A stretch of DNA of 64,000 bases. It comes from Trachythela sp. YZ-2020 (Eukaryota > Cnidaria > Anthozoa > Malacalcyonacea > Clavulariidae). The notes beneath the pieces were generated by a model that saw only the letters and a list, made by a program, of their open reading frames with translations, did not search any database and was not told the origin of the DNA. The stretch's first letter is position 1. Every line of letters begins with the position of its first letter. Position numbers and translations under genes: made by a program. Shown piece by piece: positions 32,140 through 44,025 of this stretch. The stretch covers positions 434,001 through 498,000 of the forward strand of contig JADLSH010000379.1 in assembly GCA_016169945.1 (NCBI GenBank). The letters are read 5' to 3'.

Positions 32140-32710
32140 AATATATACAAACCGTGCGAGAGGTCTTTATCAGATTTAAAACATCGAGGCGCAGCCGAGT
32201 GTTTTAGATCTGATAAAGGCCGAACTGCAAGGTTTGTATATGACTTCTAAAATGACTCGTTTTGTACGGTCACTGGCGTTGGAATTTTGAAGATTGATGT
32301 TATCTACGCTGTAAAAATTGAAGGAGAAAATTTGAGCAAGTCTATATCAAATATATAGATCCGCTACGGGTCATGAGTTTCCTTTGTATTTTGCTTATGA
32401 ATAATTAATGAATTTTAGAAGTAATATTTACAACATGAGCGGCAGTGTTGTATCGGATATACAAACTCGAGCCGAAGGCGAGCGTTGTATATCCGATACA
32501 ACACGGCCGCTCATGTTGTAAATGGCTTGTGAAACGTCTTGATGAGAACATTCGTATTCTTCAACAATTTAAAATAAATGAATGATATTTGGTGAGAGAA
32601 TTGAACTTAAAGTTTATGTAAATCAGCATGATTCTGTATCAGATATACAAACTCCTTCACGCTAATGATTTCTTTTGTGTTTTCTTCATGAATTATTAAT
32701 GAGTTTTACA
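32140..32710. mobile_element. Two adjacent fold-back MITEs
   Basis: One is centred on 32190 (GTCTTTATCAGATTTAAAAC against TAGATCTGATAAAGGCC). The second spans 32430-32706 with inverted GTGTTGTATCGGATATACAA and TGTATATCCGATACAACAC around GCCGAAGGC, and an outer arm matching 11525-11660. The ends resemble TTCATGAATTATTAATGAG. Confidence 0.75.
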
Positions 32711-33228
32711 ATATTATTTGGACTTGTTATTTATATATACTTGGTATTTATAATTGTTATTTTTTCTCCAATTTTTTCTTTTTCAAATTCCATTTTTTGC
32801 AACAACATGATAGAACAAGGTAGAAAGGCATCTTTGGCATTTCGTGAACCAAAACACGCTCATAATAATATATACTATATAATATGTGAAATTGGAAACT
32901 GCCTTCAAAGTCTTACTAAAAGTCTAATATTTTTTATTACGCGAGGTGATCCCCCCCGTGTGATAACGAATATCCGTAAGCTCGGATCTGTACTTGAGGT
33001 GATCGGGGGGGGGGGACGTAAGCAACGTGTCATATATCAATATCGCATAATTAATCTTTTTAAAATGTTCCAGCCAATGAGATGATTTTAAAGTAATTAC
33101 TCACTCATCATATTGACTGCATAAAAAAGGTTTTACAAAAAGGTTTTTCACACAACATATGAAACACACAGATGCACTTTCTATGTTGCCGTGGTGATTT
33201 GTATTTTTACCTGCTTCTCAGTAGTAGA

Positions 33229-34751
33229 GACAAATTGATATAATTTCGAGACCAATTTTGCTTTCGGAAGAACCGAGTTAATTACAGCAATTATACGTTG
33301 GGCTTATATTTAATTAATTATTAAAATCCTTCAGATTCTCAATGATAAAATCTTAAAATCTTTAACTTTTTTAATTAAACTCTAACACTACGCAAACAAG
33401 TAAAATATATCTAATGTCCAATTTAATATCATGTATGTTTTTCGTATACTTATTAAAAATTAAATCTGGCGACGCGATGCATGCAAATAATCGAAACCAT
33501 TTTAATAGTTTGAAGTTCCTAAGTATTTGACAGTGCGTTGTTGACATACAAGGATTTGTAAAGTGTCATGACGCTTTGTTTACCTTTTTGTATCCATACA
33601 ATGAACTTTATGAACGAAGTGGTGACAGTATATCAGTTTTCCTGCTTCGAAGAGTTAATGTAATAAATGATCTAGTTAAACAAAGCTGAAGAAGCAATGT
33701 ACGTCTTTAATGAAGAAGTTTTTTCAAGCTTGTGTACAAGTCTATCTGCAATACTGCAGGAAAGTTCAATGTGAGACATTCAAGACATTTATTACAGCTT
33801 TCTCTTAAAGGATTCCATTAAAGCAAAATAACATTTTGTCTAACACAACCGAATAATGCTTTGAGATTTTATCGTAATTATACACAAACATGTTCTTATA
33901 AGTTAAGGGGATCTAAATATAGAAAGCTTATAGCCTAAAAAGTTCATAAAATCTTGTTCGTTAGACGCGGATTTACCTCATCACATATTTTTTATTTCAT
34001 GATTTTGATACCAATACTGATTATGTTTTAATAATGCTGCTTTAGTCTTCAGATATTAATCGGTGTCTCCGCCTCCATGTTGACTTTAGAGCGAAGGCCC
34101 TTCGTCTGGAAGTTAGCTACATTTTAACATCAATTTGTTTCACAACTTCTTTATTTAACATTCGTTGAAATCACCTTTTGTTGCAAGTTGTAGCAAATAC
34201 AAAGACTTGTGTAGGAAAAAATCAAGCGGATCTCGTCGTTCAAAAATCAAAGTGTGAATATTAGGACTGAAATTTAGCAATGATCGATCTACTTCGTGAT
34301 ATATAACGCGTGCTCTGATTGGTCGAAACCCGTGTTTGGATGGCTCGAGTTAAGAAAAGCTCGCAAAATCACTCGCCTTCGGCTCGAGATTTCGCGCGCT
34401 TTTCTTAACTCTCGCAACATTCCCGCGTGTTTGGATCAGGCCATCCAAACACGTAAACCATAAAGTAATTGTATAATAGCATAATTCAGGCGTATTCTAT
34501 ATCATTATAAATCACAATTGTAAACTGTAATGAAAGACGAAAAATATATCATTTAGCTAGCTAGGTATTGGCGATACTGATTTTTTAATTTCTATAATCT
34601 GAGTTATCTCTTAAGATAACCGCACATGTCTGGCTTAACCAAAATCTCTTTGAGGATTTTCACTTAACTGTGATGAGCCGATTTAGGAACTGCTCGATTC
34701 CTCAAAGGCACGCAAAACCACACATGAAAGTGCTGTAAACGTGCCAAGAAT
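33229..34751. repeat. Segmental duplication C1 (partner 45375-46806)
   Basis: Both copies start at GAGACCAATTTTGCTTTCGG and end near GTAAACGTGCCAAGAATATA. Copy 1 carries a fold-back (34316-34455, GTGTTTGGATGGC mirrored) that copy 2 lacks. Copy 2 carries different small insertions. No gene is recognised inside either copy. In both it lies upstream of a receptor exon 1 (receptors 2 and 3). Confidence 0.85.
34316..34455. mobile_element. Fold-back MITE inside duplication C1
   Basis: CCGTGTTTGGATGGC and GAGTTAAGAAAAGCTCGC are mirrored by GCGCTTTTCTTAACTC and GGCCATCCAAACACG around CCTTCGGCTCG. It begins GCTCTGATTGGTCGAAA, like other fold-backs here. It is absent from the partner duplicate, so it inserted after the duplication. 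Confidence 0.75.
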
Positions 34752-34759
34752 ATATACGC

Positions 34760-36650
34760 TACTAGTAGCAAGTAAAGTGCTGCCTCAACGCCATAGCCTA
34801 TTGCCAAGGGAAGCCAGTTTTTTACGTGCAGGAAAACAAATCCTGGGAGACTTGAAAAATAAATCCTAGGATTACAGTAACTAATATTATATGCTTTCTG
34901 TTGTAACAGACGATATGAGTTGTATAAGATGTAGGCATACATATATTTCTTAAATTCTTCTAATTATATTTAAATACTGTACAGCAGATTATTACAAATC
35001 ACCTATTTGAGTATAATTGACAAGGCTTCTACCACAGTATACTACCATTAGCATACATTTTGTATTTAATGTTTTGCACAACTTTATAAATCAGTTGTCT
35101 TACTGCAACAAAGCTGTCATTGGAATTTCAGATGTCTGAATAAACACCAGTTACACCACAATGTTACATAAGAAATGTTTGTTGTTGCTCCATTGCTTAT
35201 ATTGCCTGTATATCTCTATTGGCAATCCTCATTAAGAATGCAATATTTTCAAGGAGATCTGTGTGATGTATTAGTTCATTGCACTTGTCCACGTTCGGGA
35301 ATACATTATTTGAAATTACCATAGTTTACTGACCCTCCCAACGAACTTGTAATATATCCTATTTATTGTATACGTATACCAAATGTTGTGGATATCCACG
35401 ATACACAGTTCATTCACTTTATAGACAATTCCATAAACAGTACATTCACTTCATTGCATACACGGTTTATCCTCATACTGACATACAGCTCTCAGTGCAC
35501 AATCCTTTGTAGAAACCACAAGATTATTTCTTCAAGTCATGTAGTATACTATATAGTATTTCCATTAAATCAATGTGATCATAGCATAAAATTCATAAAT
35601 AGTTCCAAAGGTTGATGAGATTCTGTATTGAGTATGCTTTAATTCACCAAAGAACAGTTGCTTTGTTGACCAATTGATAGTCCAATTTTTGTTGGCTGTG
35701 TTGACAAATTACTTGTTGCTGCCAGACATTGTGCTTTGATACTGTGTTCATCAGAATTATACAAATCTATAAGAAAAAATGGATTTGTTAGTTGGTGATT
35801 AACAAGATGGGCACGGTATAATGGGTGGGACGTGAACATTGTTAATAGTTTACTGTGAAAGAGATGTTAGACTTACCATTCTTCACGTTGCCATGCAAAC
35901 ATCCAATTTTCATACATACAGAATAGTATGTGATATAAAATAGATTAATGAAGTATAGTAGATTAGTAGTAGATGTAATTTCATAAATTATGTAAAAGTC
36001 AAATGTGTTATAACTACACATTTCACTTAGTGATACGTGTACCTATGCCATGGGGTGACCAAGAACCAACTGATGAGACAAGAATTCTTGCAGACATGCA
36101 CCTTATGGGCAAACTAATGTCCCAGACTGGTTTGACAAATTGCGAAGTGTTATTCAGAGTCAACAAGAACCAGTGTTTTTACGCCAGTCTGCATGGTGTG
36201 CATGAAAGCTGATCTGTAGAAAAATAACGTTTATCATTGTACTTCTGTCTTTCTGAATGGTGCATGTGCCAACATAAAAAACAATGTCTGGCGTAAATCC
36301 TCGGTATATATAAAGAAACGAATTTCCCACTATAGCGTGGCGTTAAATATAAACTTGCAGCTAAAGACCGGAATCTAGTCCGGCATTTTTTGATAATGTA
36401 ATATGAAGTTAATATAAATAGTATTTTTGCCGTTCTTTTCAGCGAGCTTGCCTGTGGCGTAGCGGGTTAGGGCGTGCGTTAGCTGGGGCTATACTGTATT
36501 TTAGAATTTTTTCTCCCGATAATTTTAACTTTCTAAGACTGGTTAGGATTAGTAAAGGGGTTAAGACGCTCTGACCACTGAGCTACAGAGTGCAGTTGGC
36601 AAGCGTTAACCACAAGTTCATGTATATATATAGATGAGGGTACTGCGGGT
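34760..36650. other. Single-copy intergenic DNA with a possible exon at 36019-36212
   Basis: Mostly AT-rich with no repeats recognised. One candidate terminal exon on the plus strand follows CACTTAG (see findings). No promoter or complete gene is supported. Confidence 0.35.
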
Positions 36651-36666
36651 TGTGATGAGGTAAATT

Positions 36667-37073
36667 ACAAGATGTTTTTTTCTGCATCTCACTCGATTGA
36701 AATTGATGTAGAAAGTTTAGGTGGATGGATATTTCGAGTGAAATATTATATACAATATTTTAGAACTGAACGGGAACGGCTGCGAAAAATGCAACTCTAA
36801 GTCCTCCGACAGGAATTGAATCTGCGGCCCTGCGATTCCGCAGGACTCTGTAGCTCAGTGGCTCAACTGGACTCTGTAGCTCAGTGGTCAGAGCGCTGCA
36901 CCGGAATCGCAGGGCCGCAGGTTCAATTCCTGTCGGAGGACTTAGAGTTGCATTTTTCGCAGCTGTTCCCGTTCAGGTCTAAAATATTTTTTATAATATT
37001 TCACTCGAAATATCCATCCACCTAAACCTTCTACATCAATTTCAATCGAGTGAGATGCAGAAAAAAACATCTT
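36667..37073. mobile_element. Fold-back element with tRNA-like sequence in its arms (complete copy)
   Basis: The termini AAGATGTTTTTTTCTGCATC and GATGCAGAAAAAAACATCTT are perfect inverted repeats and continue as CACTCGATTGAAATTGATGT. Further inside, AACGGGAACGGCTGCGAAAA is mirrored. The plus arm contains a tRNA-like unit (box A TAGCTCAGTGG, box B GGTTCAATTCC) at about 36873-36942 with a partial duplication of its 5' part. The minus arm holds only the 3' half. The acceptor stem does not pair and position 33 is not T, so this is not a functional tRNA gene. Confidence 0.85.
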
Positions 37074-37454
37074 ACATTTTAGGTAACCTAGTCTAGCTAA
37101 TTAAACTCAGTAAGCTGATAACTGAAGGAATATTCGACTATACAAAATTCAGTAATCCGATTAATGCGATAAAATGTACACTCAAGTATATCCTACGCAC
37201 AGCTCGATTTGTAGGATGTTATATTGTTAGTTCCACGTGCATTTGGATCATCAGCATGCGCTTGGCGCCTCTCCAATCGAGATGCATTTCTGCAATATGC
37301 AGTTGCCTGATTATAAACTCAGAACATATAAACGCTTACATACTTATAAGCTCTACTGAATTTCTTGGCGCATTTTCATGATATATTTTTACGATCTTTA
37401 ACGTCTCAAAGCTCAAACGACTCATATCCTGGTATTTTGGCCCCATTTGAGCGT

Positions 37455-37608
37455 CTGGGGCCGGTTGTATAAAAGTCTTAACTACATTTTAACTACCCGT
37501 TTTGTAGTTAAATAGTAGTTAACTGTAAAATTCGCGATTCTGATTGGTTAACTTTCGCACTAAGTAACTATAGTTAACTTTAACTACATTTTATACAACC
37601 GGCCCCAG
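37455..37608. mobile_element. Short MITE with perfect 20-bp terminal inverted repeats
   Basis: CTGGGGCCGGTTGTATAAAA (37455-37474) is perfectly mirrored at 37589-37608. The interior is rich in TTAACTA units in both orientations (AACTACATTTTAACTACC). It lies within duplication D2 and is absent from D1. Confidence 0.88.
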
Positions 37609-37749
37609 GTCGGCAAATTCCGAGTAGCCAATTCATTCCTTATATATATATGGACCACGGTTTGTGCGAGCTCTGTATAGTATCCGGCCTTCGTAAATCG
37701 TCCTGCATATAACAATTCCCTGTGACTGTAGTCGTCGTAGTCGTTAGTC

Positions 37750-37965
37750 GTAGTCGTAGTCCAGCCTCGTACCCAGGCGCTTTTAAGGAAAATAAAATTT
37801 ACGCATTCAGCTAATTTATAGAGATCAGTGCCCAAGATGCCCCGCGTTTCGCGACCTTCCCAAGCACCCCCGCGCGCTCGCTCAGCTTAGCCACTGATCT
37901 CTATAAATTAGCTGAATGCGTAAATTTTCTTTTCCTTAAAAGCGCCTGGGTACGAGACTGGCCGT
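37750..37965. mobile_element. Fold-back MITE (CCTCGTACCCAGGCGC ends)
   Basis: CTCGTACCCAGGCGCTTTTA and TTTACGCATTCAGCTAATTT on the left are mirrored on the right up to GCGCCTGGGTACGAG. Beside it a GTCGTA repeat tract begins, partly present on both sides. Confidence 0.82.
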
Positions 37966-38330
37966 AGTCGTCGTAGTCGTAGTAGTAGTCGTCGTAGTAG
38001 TCGTCGTAGTCGTAGTAGTAGTCGTCGTAGTAGTAGTCGTCGTAGTAGTAGTCGTCGTAGTAGTCGTAGTAGTCGTCGTAGTAGTAGTCGTCGCAGTAGT
38101 CGTAGTAGTCGTAGTCGTAGTTGTAGCAGTAGTCGTTGTAGTAGTAGTCGTCGTAGTAGTCGTAGTAGTCGTAGTAGTCGTAGTAGTAGTAGTAGTCGTA
38201 GTCGTAGTCGTAGTCGTAGTCGTAGTCGTAGTCGTAGTCGTAGTCGTAGTCGTAGTCGTAGTAGTCGTCGTAGTCGTCGTAATAGTCGCAGTCGTAGTCG
38301 TCGTAGTCGTAGTCGTCGTAGTCGCACTTA
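37966..38330 (+). repeat. (GTAGTC/GTAGTA/GTCGTA)n trinucleotide tract
   Basis: About 365 bp of GTA and GTC triplets. All three minus frames stay open and encode poly-Tyr/Asp, poly-Arg/Leu and poly-Thr. These are repeat artefacts, not genes. Confidence 0.97.
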
Positions 38331-38419
38331 AAATATGTGCGAACTTTGCGGAAAGTGTTTGCCAACTAACAATCAAGTGTCACTCTCTGTTCAGCATTAT
38401 ACTGCCGTGCAGTTCAGAG

Positions 38420-38606
38420 ATGTCTTCAATTACAATTGTGAAATCCTTGGCTGTATAAGTACAATTTTACTATTTATTATATAAGATATTATACATATAA
38501 TTTATATGTTATTTATAAGTTTAAATTATTATGCATGATATTTCTCGGGTGGCTTAATTCAGTGGGACCTCAGGACCCTTTTCAGATATCGAAGGCAGTT
38601 CTTATG
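38420..38606 (+). pseudogene. Paralogue of the unrecognised 5' exons at 15218-15398
   Basis: Exon 1 starts ATG at 38420 (MSSITIVKSLA), but the donor TTGTAAGT of the partner is here GTATAAGT, giving a weak donor or an in-frame TAA. Exon 2 (38563-38606) keeps the TTCAG acceptor, the 44-bp length and a donor TG|GTAAAT, reading GTSGPFSDIEGSSYG. It is likely non-functional unless the weaker donor is used. Confidence 0.4.
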
Positions 38607-38987
38607 GTAAATAAATTACTTAATTATTCGTCCGATGAAACTTCTTATACAAAACTTTCGAAAGAGTTTAATTCTTGCTTGCGTGGAAAGTTATTGTGTA
38701 GTTGCATGATTTGCATGATATTTCAAACGTTTCTTGTGCTTTAACTTCGTCTGAATGGGGATGATGGACTACGGTTTGCCTGTGTTCAGTTTCACTGACA
38801 AATTATGTTAACTGAAATTTGACAAACGGCAAAACAGACATTTTTGACGGCAAAACGGACACTTCTCGGTTTGGCATGGGTTTCTACTTCTGTAGATTGA
38901 AGGACTATTGATAACTCAGCAACATGATTAATTTTCTTCAACTTTTTCATCTATGTGTATACGTCGCCCAATTTATATATCATTTAT

Positions 38988-39370
38988 AGATAGATAGATA
39001 GATAGATAGAAGTCTTTATTGTCACTACTCAAAACACACGTCTTAGTTTACAGGTTTGAATTATATATGCTATGTAAGAAAATTATCCGCTATTTACAAA
39101 TTGAAAGCTACTTATTAGCTAAAATATGGAAGACTATTATAAAATGTAATTAGATATTAAAGATTACGAAAGAATGTCAAATAAACTTGAAAAGACATCT
39201 ATTTAAGAAAGAGCATTTAAAACGCTCAGTTCTTACTATAGGCAACTCGAACTCGTGTCCTCTCTGTCTCAACGGTCTATTTAACTTATTTGGCAACAAC
39301 TCTTGTAAAGCATTGTCCTTATTTTTTGTTATTTTGTTCCATAACATGGGTTTTATACACATTTAAAACA
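38988..39370 (-). pseudogene. 3' end of a LINE (L2/CR1-like) with (TCTA)n tail
   Basis: On the minus strand, LPNKLNRPLRQRGHEF and RTERFKCSFLNRCLFKF resemble the C-terminal tail of CR1/L2 reverse transcriptases. A TAGA run at 38990-39011 (TCTA tail in element orientation) marks the 3' end, as in microsatellite-tailed LINEs. It is 5' truncated. Confidence 0.55.
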
Positions 39371-39763
39371 TAATTTAGGTTTTATACACATTATTAATTA
39401 AATTGTTATTATTAAATTGATGTAAATAATTATTTAATACTTTATAGTATCTAAAACTAAATCACTTTCATACAATAAATAAATGTTACGGAAAGCTCGC
39501 AGAGTCATTCCTCGTGGGGCCTGTATCACTCTGTATAAACCATGATTCTTCCTCTCAGGACTATACGTGAAAACGGCACTTCGATGAAATCGACGATCAT
39601 GCATGCCACCGAATATAATAGTCTTGCATAACCATCTATTCTACCAACAATTAACTTCTATAGTATTCCTTCGAGTTTCTTAACTTTGTTTACTAGTATA
39701 TAAATTTGCAAAAAAATTTACGAGTCGTAGACACGAAACCTTCTTTTTGGTCACATGGGTTGT

Positions 39764-40771
39764 TCATAGAGGTGAGGTGGCAGGGACAGATGATCGTTCC
39801 ATGGAACATCTCTTGCTTCTTTGAGACGACGAGGCATCCGATGATCCTTGCAAGATGGTTAACTTCAACGACGTGTTCGGAGTTGATTTCAGCAGCGACG
39901 CGCCACCTTTGCTTTTAATTTTACCAACGAAGGCGAGCATGGTTCGCCTGTAGTCGGGCAGACGAAGAGAATATAGAATTGGGTTGGCTGTAAAATTGAG
40001 CAGCGCGATCGGTGCATAGCAATAAGTGATCGCAACCAATATTTGGGTGGCTTTACCCTGAAAGTGTCCCAATCTGGCGATAAATTCTATTTGCCTGAGT
40101 AAGAAAAACGGGAAGGCGGTGAAGAAGAGAATGAGCGTGAGAATGATCACTGTCTTGGCGATATTCCTGTGCTTGTTGTTTTGAGAAGAGTCGTTCCCAG
40201 CGCTACGTCCACTTCTCATGATCTCGATCGTAACTTGGATATTCAAGATAACTTGAACCAGAAGCGCCATTTGAAGGACGCCTATACGAGCTGCATAAAT
40301 TTTTAAGCACGTTTTCCAAAAGAAATGTAAATAGACAATATAGCTTAATCCTAAAGGAAATGAGAAAATCCAAACTGCCAGTGTGATTAAGACGAGCCTG
40401 AACTCTGTGAACATGAAACGACTTCTTAACGGGAATTTTGTGATCACGTAAATTTGCACTGTAAAGAATGTTAGCAATAGGAATGAGGCAGATACACCAA
40501 AACTCCAACCAAAATTGCAAATCGCAATGTTTATCTCGCTTTCATAGATGACTTTGAAATAATTGTATCCCCATAGACAGATGGCTGATATACATGAAAT
40601 CAGGTCGGCGATCGCCAGGTTGAGAATGGTTATCCATGCTCCTTTGCGAAGCGTTTTTAAAGGATCGATGATTATTGCCAGGATCACAACAGTATTCAAG
40701 ACGGCCCCCGTTGCGGCCACAGACATCGTGATGATATTAATGATTCTGATCTGTGTTTCGCTAAGGACTCC
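39764..40771 (-). CDS. Receptor 3, exon 2: divergent class A 7TM GPCR
   Basis: This exon gives about 335 residues starting GVLSETQIRIINII after the acceptor TATCTATCACAG. TM1 has AVLNTVVI, TM2 LAIAD, the TM3 end QIY in place of DRY, TM6 FFTAFPFF and TM7 NPILYSLRLPDYR. Cys in TM3 (AICNFGW) and in loop 2 (KTCLKIY) are kept. Intracellular loop 3 (MRSGRSAGNDSSQNNKHR) is three residues longer than in receptors 1 and 2. The Ser-rich tail ends VPATSPL. It is a clear paralogue of receptors 1 and 2. Confidence 0.93.
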   Translation of the reverse strand, partial: GVLSETQIRIINIITMSVAATGAVLNTVVILAIIIDPLKTLRKGAWITILNLAIADLISCISAICLWGYNYFKVIYESEINIAICNFGWSFGVSASFLLLTFFTVQIYVITKFPLRSRFMFTEFRLVLITLAVWIFSFPLGLSYIVYLHFFWKTCLKIYAARIGVLQMALLVQVILNIQVTIEIMRSGRSAGNDSSQNNKHRNIAKTVIILTLILFFTAFPFFLLRQIEFIARLGHFQGKATQILVAITYCYAPIALLNFTANPILYSLRLPDYRRTMLAFVGKIKSKGGASLLKSTPNTSLKLTILQGSSDASSSQRSKRCSMERSSVPATSPL

Positions 40772-41029
40772 CTGTGATAGATATAACAAAAATTGTGTTA
40801 TTCGGCTCGGCCATATAACTCATCTAGCCGAACGCACTCCTCCCTTTCACCTCTTTATTCTATTTCTGTTTGAACTTGCACTGATCCTTTGCGACAGTAA
40901 CAGTAATGTGTGCAACAACAGTTTAGATAGAGGGTGCAATCGATCAGCCCAAGTATAAACAGAAATGGAATAACGAGGAGGATGACGTAAAGGGCCCGTG
41001 CGGCTCGATGGGATTGAAACCACCTCAGA

Positions 41030-41380
41030 ACTGGTCAGAGGAAGCTCGATGGTTAAAGAGACAAGTCGGAGAGCTTCGTGACTTTAATAAGAGCCAGCTC
41101 AGAGCCAAACCAAGAAAGTTCAATGGGTTAAGAGACAGCCGAGTTCAAGAGCTATAATGGCCAGTTGGTCTGTTTCAATGGTATGTTTCAGCTCAGAGCC
41201 ATGTTAGGGGCGAAGACCATCGAGCTCCATGGGTTAAGAGTCAGCTCAGCTCAGAGGCAACTTGGGGGTCTACCCTAGCCAAGCCAGTTAATTAATGGGT
41301 TGCGAAACAGCTCAGAGGCAAGCCAGCTCCGTGGCCGGTTGAGAGTCAGCTCAGAGGCAAACCTCCATGGGTCAAGGACG
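41030..41380 (+). repeat. Degenerate tandem repeat in the intron of receptor 3
   Basis: Units containing AGTCAGCTCAGAGGCAA, CATGGGTTAAGAG and CCAGCTC recur at irregular spacing of roughly 35-45 bp. No coding sense is seen. Confidence 0.65.
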
Positions 41381-41914
41381 ATTTTATAAATATTATATCT
41401 AACATTGTATTTGTCGAATTTTATGCAAATGTTTTAGTGATATACCGGTAACTATCTCATGTCAACATTATGTTTTAAACAGTAAATATTTGCATGCTAA
41501 CATTGGCATAAAGTAAATATTTTAAGAAAATTCAAAAGAAATCATTGTTTAACGAGTTGTTGTATTTACATCTCCTGATTTGCGTAAAATATTTTTTGAA
41601 TTTGAATCTTAAAACACGATTATTTAGATCATTGAGCATGGCCTTGGGTGGAGCATTGTATGCCATGTAGTTATTCAATGACAAAAATAGCAGCAATAAA
41701 AAGTGGAGGAGTTTTTGCATCTCTAGTTATGCCAAAAGCTAATATTTGTCCATCTCAGGACAATGGATTGATCAAATCAATATACACTACAGTATTCAGT
41801 TTAGCTGTCACTTTATGCTGGCCATCGCCAGTATATACACACAACTGACGCTTTTTGTTTTGCTACTATCAGGTCTAGCTATCAGTAACAATAACATAAT
41901 TATGGGAGTAAGAT

Positions 41915-42189
41915 TAGACTTGCTCCAAGTCTGTCTCTTAAAGGGGTTTTTATTGGAGAGTTATAAAGGATTTGGGAGTTATAAAAGGCGCGCGAAAATG
42001 CGGGCGGGAGGAAATTAAGGCGGGAGGCGGGCGAGCGGGAAGCGAGAAAATTGGGAGAGAAGAGATACAATTTTCTCGCCTCCCGTCCGCCCGCCTCTCG
42101 CCTTAATATCCTCCTGCCCGCATTTTCGCGCGCCTTTTATAACTGCCCAATAAAAACCCTCTTAAGAGACAGACTTTGGGCAAGTCTAG
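41915..42189. mobile_element. Fold-back MITE with GC-rich arms
   Basis: AGACTTGCTCCAAGTCTGTC and the inner GGCGCGCGAAAATGCGGGCG are mirrored on the right, ending AGACTTTGGGCAAGTCT. The arms cover nearly the whole 275 bp. Confidence 0.82.
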
Positions 42190-42411
42190 AACAAGATGTG
42201 TTATTACATTCCGTACAATTTGGAATTACAGACGTGACCGAAATACGATATAAATATTCTATTTACTTGCAAATATTTTCTTCAGAAAGCGAGGGAAACA
42301 AAGCGAAGCAGGGTTTTGGCGAGAAGCCTGGGGAGGGACATTCTAATTTTAAAGCGTTCTGAACCACTGTTCTGGACATTTAATTGCAAAGGAATGCAAT
42401 AAACAAGTCCT

Positions 42412-42955
42412 TTTTCCGGTAGACAATTATTCCGGTAGTATATATAGACAATTATTCCGGTATGCGTCTCATTTCCCAACTTGGCACCATTCATCCGCAC
42501 GGCATTAATGAGCGCTTCTCTTACATTTAACCCCTATCTGTTTATGTCTGCCATCAGCAGATACTCTACATCTCAGTCACCTCATCTCATATTTTCTCAT
42601 ATTCTTGTTTTGTGATTTCCATATTTTGTTTTAAATAGTTTGTTTTGATTAAACCCATCTGATTGGTTTATTTTTTATCACGTGATCGCTTTTGTATTCA
42701 CTATAAAAGCACATGTTTTTCCCCGACCCACGCTACTAACTTCCAGACGAAGGCCCTTCGCTCGAAACGTCGAAGTTCTTATTGTATTTTTCAGGTAGTT
42801 TTATCCTACTCCACCGCAGAATTATTCCGGTAGTATATAGACAATTATTCCGGTAGTATATATAGACAATTATTCCGGTAGTATATATAGACAATTATTC
42901 CGGTAGACAATTATTCCGGTAGTATATATAGATAATTATTCCGGTAGTGTGTAAT
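42412..42955 (+). repeat. 25-bp repeat (GTAGTATATATAGACAATTATTCCG) split by an insertion
   Basis: Copies flank 42463-42825. The right part has about five units. The inserted segment carries the dispersed repeat containing GACGAAGGCCCTTCGCTCGA and TTTTTCAGGTAGTTTTATCC, also represented near 21580. Confidence 0.8.
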
Positions 42956-43809
42956 TATAGGGGACCAGATAAATATATGAAAGAGCATAGTTTAATTTTG
43001 TGCTGAAGATGGCATAGAATTATGCCAAAATATGTTTACAATTAACACTACTTAATTAATACAACAGTGTTGTGTCTGACCTATGCCTATGGTCTGACAG
43101 GCCATGACTGACCTAGGATGCCGATGCTAAGGTTATTGCTGTTAAATATTTGTAGCTGTTTTAAAATACTGTAGGTGAATGATTTCATTGCTTGTTTATG
43201 TATGATGGATTGCAACATAGTCTTTCTGTAAAGCTTCTATTTTTCGTTGTAAGATCAAAAGCATGTAACAGTTTAATATGGATAAATTCGCTTCTGCTGT
43301 GATTTGAAAGCCAAACATTTTGTGACGGTTTTCCTATTTGCGAATCTTTCAGTCTTGTCTTTTTTTAAATTGCCATTCCGTTATCTCTATGAAGGCTAAG
43401 TCTGGCCAATATTTCCTTTGCCAAACCTTTTTCCTAAGCTATTGACTTTGAGTATGAACCACTAAAATTTGCAGACAAAGTTCTGCATGCGTCATCTTAG
43501 CTACTTATGTATAGTCGTGTCGGCAAACCTCTCCTTGTGACATTAGTTTTCCTTGTTGAAAAGAACCGTAATTCTTGCATGTTTGAATGTGGAAACTTAA
43601 CAATGGAAACTAAACAAGATAATGCATGGCCCAACAGGTTTTCAGATTAGGAATGGACTTAATTAAAAATATGAAATGAAATCGACTACATGATATTGTC
43701 ATGCATTAGCATGGTTTATGGGCGGATGTAAAACCGGAGACATAAAACAGCTGTTTTGTGCACGTATACTGCTAAGACACCCGATAATATTTTAAACAAT
43801 TTCACTTAC

Positions 43810-44025
43810 CATATACTTAGAAGAAGTTTTGTTCCCTATTTGACCCGTACCATTAATAAGGGTTGTCTTTTTCCATTCAGTTGAGCTTTCCAGGTCCGTA
43901 GTAGACGCTTGGCTCGGATGTGAAAGAGAGCTCACATTGTTAGGTTGGCTTTGTCCTGTTAACGCCATGCATATTAAAAATGCTATCAAAAGTTGATACA
44001 TGGTATATCTGCCATTTCGAAGCAT
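43810..44025 (-). CDS. Receptor 3, exon 1: signal peptide and glycosylated stalk
   Basis: MLRNGRYTMYQLLIAFLIC is a signal peptide aligned with those of receptors 1 and 2. The stalk has sequons NVS, NGT and NKT and ends SSKYM at the donor ATG|GTAAGT (43809). Phase 0 matches exon 2 at 40771 across a 3-kb intron. The next Met upstream (44028) is adjacent and the choice between them is arbitrary. The spliced product is about 407 residues. Confidence 0.8.

Noticed and set aside
36873..36942. tRNA gene
   Set aside because: Boxes A and B are present, but the acceptor stem does not pair and position 33 is C; it is embedded in a fold-back element.
37901..38376. Long overlapping minus-strand open frames (poly-Tyr/Asp, poly-Arg/Leu, poly-Thr)
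   Set aside because: All arise from one GTA/GTC triplet tract; stop-free repeats give open frames in every register.
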